19,625 nucleotides of DNA, from positions 1 to 19,625 of the forward strand of contig USHE01000011.1 of the NCBI GenBank assembly GCA_900554385.1. The letters run 5' to 3'. This document shows positions 15,728 through 19,625 of this stretch, piece by piece. The position numbers were made by a program, and so were the translations under genes. Each line of letters opens with the position of its first letter. Position 1 is the stretch's first letter. This stretch comes from an uncultured bacterium. GTDB lineage: Bacteria; Cyanobacteriota; Vampirovibrionia; Gastranaerophilales; Gastranaerophilaceae. The notes under the pieces were generated by a model. The model searched no databases. It saw nothing but the letters and a program-made list of their open reading frames with translations, and was not told the origin of the DNA.

Positions 15728-16452
15728 AGATATAGCCCTCCGTTTACGGAAATTGCCTGTCCTGTTATGTAGGAGGCGTCCTCGCTCATAAGATAATTTA
15801 CAAGACTTGCTACTTCTTTTGGTTTGCCAAAACGTTTCATAGGAATTATTTTTCTCACTTCATCTACCGGTAAATCCTGTGTCATATCTGTTTCAATTAC
15901 TCCAGGAGCGATTGCGTTTACGGTAATTCCGCGTTTAGCAAGTTCAAGACTTAACGCTTTTACAGCTCCGATAATTCCGGCTTTTGAAGCACTGTAATTA
16001 ACCTGCCCTCTGTTTCCGCAAAGTCCAGAAACTGATGACATTGCAAGAATTCTTCCCTTAATTCTTTTTTCAATCATAGGCATTACGATTGGTCTTAATA
16101 CGTTATAAAATCCCCCGAGATTCGTATTCAAAACCTCATCCCATTCAGAATCTTCCATTGCCGGAAAAACATTATCCCGTGCAATGCCTGCGTTAAGGAC
16201 AACTCCGTAATAAACTCCGTTTTCTGATATATCTTTTTCAAGAACTCGTTTACATTCTTCTCTGTTTTGGATGTTAAATTGCAAAATCCTTGCATCTGCG
16301 CCTAAGGTTTTGATTTCATCAGAAACTTCTTGTGCCATTTTTGTATTTTTATGGCAGTGCAAAACGATATTAAATCCGTTTTTTGCAAGATATAAAGCGG
16401 TTTCCTTACCTATACCGCGGCTTGAACCTGTTATTAAAACTCGTTTTTCCAT
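15724..16452 (-). CDS. 3-ketoacyl-ACP reductase (FabG-like SDR)
   Basis: This is a 242-residue classical short-chain dehydrogenase. The nucleotide-binding TGSSRGIGKE is at 8-17, followed by NAGIARDN (87-94), and catalytic S140, Y153 and K157 lie in MSSVSG and NYSASK, with the usual 13-residue Ser-Tyr spacing. It reduces 3-ketoacyl-ACP with NADPH. The N-terminus and the final NGGLYL match the FabG length, and its TGA stop confirms that TGA is read as stop in this genome. It sits 12 bases after the ketosynthase-dehydratase gene with a GGAGAG ribosome site and overlaps the next ketosynthase by four bases, so it is the middle gene of a three-gene operon that supplies condensation, reduction and dehydration steps. 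Confidence 0.9.
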   Translation of the reverse strand: MEKRVLITGSSRGIGKETALYLAKNGFNIVLHCHKNTKMAQEVSDEIKTLGADARILQFNIQNREECKRVLEKDISENGVYYGVVLNAGIARDNVFPAMEDSEWDEVLNTNLGGFYNVLRPIVMPMIEKRIKGRILAMSSVSGLCGNRGQVNYSASKAGIIGAVKALSLELAKRGITVNAIAPGVIETDMTQDLPVDEVRKIIPMKRFGKPKEVASLVNYLMSEDASYITGQAISVNGGLYL

Positions 16453-16464
16453 AATACTCTCCGT

Positions 16465-17988
16465 TTATTCCAAAAATTCCGAGGCATCTTCGGGCTGATA
16501 TACGTTAACTATGGCGTTTGCACATTCTTCATTTTCATTATAGATAAAACACCCGAATGAAACAAGATTATTATCGCCGAATATTTCTTTTGCTTTTATT
16601 ATGTATTTTTTATTGTTTTCAAATTTTTCTATATTGCACTTGTAAGAACGTGTTCCTAGCAGAAAACCTATTGTGGGTTCTCCTTCTCCTCGTTTAAGGT
16701 ATGCATAACATCCGATTGTCTGTGCCATAAATTCAATACCTGTTATGGATGGAATGCCGTTGAGTTCTTTATCAAAGAAAAGACAGTTTTCACTCACTGT
16801 AACGCTTGCCGATACCCATCCTTCAGCAATATTGATTTGTTCAATTTTATCAATCAAAATCATCGGATGATTATGCGGAAGAATTTTTTCTAAATCATAT
16901 TGTTGTTCCTGTTTTCTTTTACCAAGAATGAGGACTGCATTTGTTCCGCCAAACCCGAATGCATTACACATAACATTATTCAGGTGCGGTACGGTTTGAC
17001 TTTTTTTAACTAAACTAAGTTCCGGGAGAGAACTATCGTAAACGCCGTCATAAATATGGGGCAGAAGTATATTTTTTTCAAGAGCTGCACAGCAAAGTGC
17101 TGTTTCTATACTTGCTGACGCTCCAAGGCAATGTCCTGTGAGAGGTTTTGTGGAACTTGCGGGAGTTATGTTTTTGAAAATTTTATAAACCGCATTTGCT
17201 TCCATTATATCATTTGAAATGGTTCCCGTTCCGTGAAGATTAATGTAATCAATATCATCTGCATTTAAGTTAGCTTGTTTCAGGGCAGTTTCAATTGCTT
17301 TTACGGCTTGTGTGCCTTCAGGGTCAGGAGTTGCGGCGTGGTATGCGTCAGAAGTTTCTCCTATACCTAATATTTGTATTCCAGCGGTATCTTTTTCAAG
17401 TATAAACAGTGCGCCGGCTTCGCCTATGTTCATTCCTTTGCGATTTTTAGAAAAAGGTATCGAACGCTCATCGGACAAAACTTCAAGTGAGGTAAATCCT
17501 GCAAGCGGGAATTTTGAAATTTCGTCTGCTCCTCCTGCAATAACTGCATCGCAAATTCCACTCTCAAGAAGTTTTTTAGCCGTAGAAAATACTTTTATTC
17601 CGGAAGAACAGGCAGTTGATATCCCGCAGAAAAAACCTTCCAAACTCAGATAATTCTTTAAAAATTCAGCGGGATTGCTCATTTTTAAAAATTCTTCATT
17701 ATTGGTTTCTTCAAACTTATCTATTCCTGTATTTGTTGTGGCAATTACGATTCCGATTTTTTTCCTGTCGTATTTTTGTAATAATTTTTCAATATCGGAT
17801 TTTATTTGATTTACGCAATGGAGAAGAATTTGATTGCAGCGAAGATTATATTTTTCGTTTTTAATCACAGGTAAATCTGCTGTAATTTTAAAATCGGTTA
17901 TTTTTCCGGCACACGCATTTGCGAAAATTTCATCCAAATTTTCGCCAAGTGAACAAATTGCACCGGTTTTTGTTATCGTAATCATCAT
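16465..17988 (-). CDS. ketosynthase-dehydratase fusion (KS plus hotdog 3-hydroxyacyl-ACP dehydratase, ApeP-like)
   Basis: The protein has 507 residues. Residues 1-357 are a beta-ketoacyl synthase with C127 (GISTACSSG), H252 (NLHGTGT) and H286 (TGHCLGA), and the domain ends in FGFGGTNAVLIL. Residues about 365-507 are a hotdog-fold dehydratase beginning LEKILPHNHPMILID. They continue with GIEFMAQTIGCYAYL and GFLLGTRSYKCNIEKF and end near IVNVYQPED, the pattern of ApeP/COG4706 dehydratases of aryl-polyene clusters. These two activities are separate proteins in the best-studied aryl-polyene clusters. The KS N-terminus is short compared with FabF. Two ATGs are adjacent: the AGAGGA ribosome site abuts the first and is four bases from the second (17985), which may be the real start. 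It is first gene of the operon, divergent from the gene at 18011 by 22 bases. Confidence 0.85.
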   Translation of the reverse strand: MMITITKTGAICSLGENLDEIFANACAGKITDFKITADLPVIKNEKYNLRCNQILLHCVNQIKSDIEKLLQKYDRKKIGIVIATTNTGIDKFEETNNEEFLKMSNPAEFLKNYLSLEGFFCGISTACSSGIKVFSTAKKLLESGICDAVIAGGADEISKFPLAGFTSLEVLSDERSIPFSKNRKGMNIGEAGALFILEKDTAGIQILGIGETSDAYHAATPDPEGTQAVKAIETALKQANLNADDIDYINLHGTGTISNDIMEANAVYKIFKNITPASSTKPLTGHCLGASASIETALCCAALEKNILLPHIYDGVYDSSLPELSLVKKSQTVPHLNNVMCNAFGFGGTNAVLILGKRKQEQQYDLEKILPHNHPMILIDKIEQINIAEGWVSASVTVSENCLFFDKELNGIPSITGIEFMAQTIGCYAYLKRGEGEPTIGFLLGTRSYKCNIEKFENNKKYIIKAKEIFGDNNLVSFGCFIYNENEECANAIVNVYQPEDASEFLE

Positions 17989-18010
17989 TCCTCTGTGTTA
18001 ATATAATAGC

Positions 18011-18604
18011 ATGAAGGAATTGAAATTTGATATAAAAAAATTTTCTTATGTTGCAGGAGATGATATAGATGTATCATTTATTCCTATGATGCTTAGGCGA
18101 AAACTCAATGATTTCGGGCGTGCTGGTGTTTATACGCTTTATGGAGCATACGACGGCGGAAGCCCTAATCTGGTGTTTTCATCTTCTTACGGGGATGTAA
18201 ACAGAGTTTCAAAGCTTATTAATCAGCGTAAAGAGGATGGAGAAGTTTCTCCGGCAGGTTTCAGTGCATCCGTTCATAACGCAACTGTCGGGCTTTTTTC
18301 GTTATTAGAGGGCATAACAACCTCTTATAATTCGGTTTCAGCAGGAGAAAAATCTGTTTCGGCAGGTTTTTTGGAAAGTATTCTCTCCGGAGAGTCACTA
18401 TTATGTTACGCAGAGAGCTTCGGGGGTGTAAAAAGTGTTTCTGTTTTGACTTCACCAAATGAGTATGGAAAATATTTATTGTGTGATAATTCTGAAAAGT
18501 TGCCTGCAAAGGATGGGTTTGAAGATTTGGTTGAATTTTTGGAAGGGAAAACTGACGTTTTTATCAGCGATTTGTATATGGTAAAAAGAAATGAAAATTT
18601 ATAG
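18011..18604 (+). CDS. ketosynthase-like protein without active-site cysteine (Ketosyn_2/PF13723 type)
   Basis: This is a 197-residue protein resembling only the N-terminal half of a ketosynthase fold. PMMLRRKLNDFGRAGVYTLYGAY near the start and VFSSSYGDVNR correspond to the family's opening. ASVHNATVGLFSLLEG sits where a true ketosynthase carries its catalytic cysteine, and the cysteine is absent. Proteins of this type are regular members of aryl-polyene and flexirubin clusters; their precise role is not established to my knowledge (a chain-length or scaffolding partner is possible). The ATG is only 22 bases from the divergent KS-dehydratase start. A TATAAT lies too close to serve this ATG, and no ribosome site is visible, so initiation is unclear. 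It overlaps the acyltransferase gene by 14 bases. Confidence 0.8.
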   Translation: MKELKFDIKKFSYVAGDDIDVSFIPMMLRRKLNDFGRAGVYTLYGAYDGGSPNLVFSSSYGDVNRVSKLINQRKEDGEVSPAGFSASVHNATVGLFSLLEGITTSYNSVSAGEKSVSAGFLESILSGESLLCYAESFGGVKSVSVLTSPNEYGKYLLCDNSEKLPAKDGFEDLVEFLEGKTDVFISDLYMVKRNENL

Positions 18605-19382
18605 AGGATTTGTTGTTTTATTGGAGATGATACTGTTTGCATTAGGTGCGCTTTATATTGGCGGCGTGCTGTTCCCTGTTTTATCTTTCAAATATAAAGG
18701 GGAAAAACGTCGTCAAAAATTTGCACAGATAATTCATAATTCTTGGAAATTTTTTATTTCTGTAATGGAAAAATCAGGTGAAATAAAAGTCAATATAGAT
18801 GGAAATCTTTCTGATATAAAAGGAAAGATTGTTGTTGCATCACATCCGAGTTTTATTGATATAATTCTTTTGATAGGAAATATGCAGCCTTCGCTTTGTC
18901 TTGCTAAAAAGAGTCTTTTGAAAAATCCGTTTATGAAAAATATTGTTAAATCACTCTATATAATCAATGATATAGAGCCGGAAATTTTTATAAAATCGGC
19001 AGTTGAAGCATTAGAAGCAGGTTACAATATAATAATTTTTCCGACAGGTACAAGAACACTTCCCGGAGAGGATATTAAAATCCATAAAGGTGCTGCCCAG
19101 ATTGCAATCGCATCAGGGGTTAGTATTGTTCCGGTAAGAATTGAGGCTGATTATCCGTTACTGATAAAAAATCATTTTCCGCTTGATGCAGGTATTAAGA
19201 CGGTAAATTATAAATTGACAGTTCTGCCGGAGATAAAATGTTCGGATTTTGATTTCCTGGAACCGGAATTTTCCACAAGTTCCAAAATCTTAGACACCGT
19301 TGATTCTTCAAACTGTTTCGTAGTCCGAACTTTCAGTACTCCCGTCATATTAATACAGCCGCTGATCACCTCTTCTCCCTGA
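18591..19382 (+). CDS. LPLAT-family acyltransferase, 3' end replaced at a sequence junction
   Basis: About the first 216 residues are a 1-acylglycerol-3-phosphate acyltransferase-type enzyme. There is an N-terminal membrane helix (VVLLEMILFALGALYIGGVLF, about 8-28), the catalytic HPSFID (H-x4-D) near 84-89, FPTGTRTLPGE in place of the usual EGTRS block, and IVPVRIEAD. It transfers an acyl group to a glycerol-type or pigment acceptor at the inner membrane, and such genes are common in aryl-polyene clusters. From about 19230-19240 onwards the frame runs antisense through a P-type ATPase. The tail after VLPEIK is therefore not native, and the true C-terminus is missing. It overlaps the preceding gene by 14 bases. 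Confidence 0.75.
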   Translation: MKIYRGFVVLLEMILFALGALYIGGVLFPVLSFKYKGEKRRQKFAQIIHNSWKFFISVMEKSGEIKVNIDGNLSDIKGKIVVASHPSFIDIILLIGNMQPSLCLAKKSLLKNPFMKNIVKSLYIINDIEPEIFIKSAVEALEAGYNIIIFPTGTRTLPGEDIKIHKGAAQIAIASGVSIVPVRIEADYPLLIKNHFPLDAGIKTVNYKLTVLPEIKCSDFDFLEPEFSTSSKILDTVDSSNCFVVRTFSTPVILIQPLITSSP

Positions 19383-19625
19383 CGCACATCACGCGGAAGG
19401 CTTTCTCCTGTCAAAGCGCTTGTATTTAAACTGGAGCTTCCTTCGACGACAATCCCATCAAGCGGAACTTTTTCACCCGGCTGTACTACGATGATACTTC
19501 CTATTCCGACTTCATCAGGATCTCTTTTTTCCAGTTTCCCGTCACATTCTACATTTGCATAATCCGGTCGGATATCCATTAATGCACTGATATTTCTGCG
19601 GCTTTTCCCGACTGCATAACTTTGG
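19208..19625 (-). CDS. fragment of a heavy-metal P-type ATPase (actuator domain), foreign to its neighbours
   Basis: The frame is open to the right edge and carries YAVGKSRRNISALMDIRPDY, then the actuator domain with GSIIVVQPGEKVPLDGIVVE, the conserved SALTGES dephosphorylation motif and STVSKILELVENSGSRKSKS. This is the pattern of CadA/ZntA-like P1B exporters for zinc, cadmium or lead. Homology stops near HFIS (about 19229), before the expected membrane helix, phosphorylation DKTGT site and nucleotide domain; the last few residues to the stop are antisense acyltransferase. The N-terminal half lies beyond the window. G+C is visibly higher (near half) than in the rest of the window, and codon choice differs. 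This looks like a piece from another genome, probably a Firmicute, joined here. Confidence 0.8.
   Translation of the reverse strand, partial: QSYAVGKSRRNISALMDIRPDYANVECDGKLEKRDPDEVGIGSIIVVQPGEKVPLDGIVVEGSSSLNTSALTGESLPRDVRQGEEVISGCINMTGVLKVRTTKQFEESTVSKILELVENSGSRKSKSEHFISGRTVNL

Noticed and set aside
19241..19382. Tail of the acyltransferase frame as a genuine C-terminal extension
   Set aside because: Its complement encodes conserved P-type ATPase actuator sequence including TGES, so the tail is an antisense artefact of the junction.

Overview
The window reads as a low-GC (roughly one third G+C), Gram-negative-type bacterial chromosome segment. It is probably an uncultivated gut lineage, and Candidatus Gastranaerophilales/Melainabacteria is my best guess from overall style, not a proof. 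Evidence for a diderm cell is an outer-membrane beta-barrel candidate with an aromatic C-terminus, several signal peptides, and fatty-acid-like genes of the aryl-polyene type, whose known products sit in outer membranes. The genetic code is standard: TGA ends the ketoreductase exactly where that family ends. No tRNA, rRNA, CRISPR or insertion sequence was seen. No gap between genes exceeds 300 bases; the largest, 1882-2166, holds a possible promoter, a short palindrome and a terminator.

Left part (1-6900): a GAF-GGDEF-HD-GYP cyclic-di-GMP protein runs off the left edge and is split by one in-frame TGA at 757-759. Next come a small two-helix membrane protein with its own terminator and a large UbiB/ABC1-like kinase with a membrane-associated N-terminus. 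Divergent from the kinase is a membrane-anchored helical-repeat protein. These last two share a short N-terminal motif and may work together.

Middle (6574-14475): a small membrane protein lies downstream of a protein with a phage gp7-like cysteine/histidine cluster and an unassigned C-terminal domain, a possible toxin/immunity or phage-derived pair. A PHP-phosphoesterase/UvrD-helicase fusion follows, ending in a sliding-clamp-binding-like QLTLF and with a good promoter. Then come a beta-barrel protein, a ferredoxin-nitroreductase, a small secreted cysteine protein, and a translationally coupled pair of exported proteins (an M48 metalloprotease and an unknown).

Right part (14501-19240): a partial aryl-polyene/type II fatty-acid-like locus. 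On the minus strand are a ketosynthase-dehydratase fusion, a FabG-like ketoreductase and a second ketosynthase. Divergently transcribed are a non-catalytic ketosynthase-like protein and a phospholipid-type acyltransferase. Acyl carrier protein, ligase and exporter genes are not in the window.

Near 19230-19240 the sequence abruptly changes to the opposite-strand coding sequence of a metal P-type ATPase with visibly higher G+C. It cuts off the acyltransferase C-terminus and starts mid-ATPase, so this is a recombination breakpoint or, more likely, an assembly chimera.
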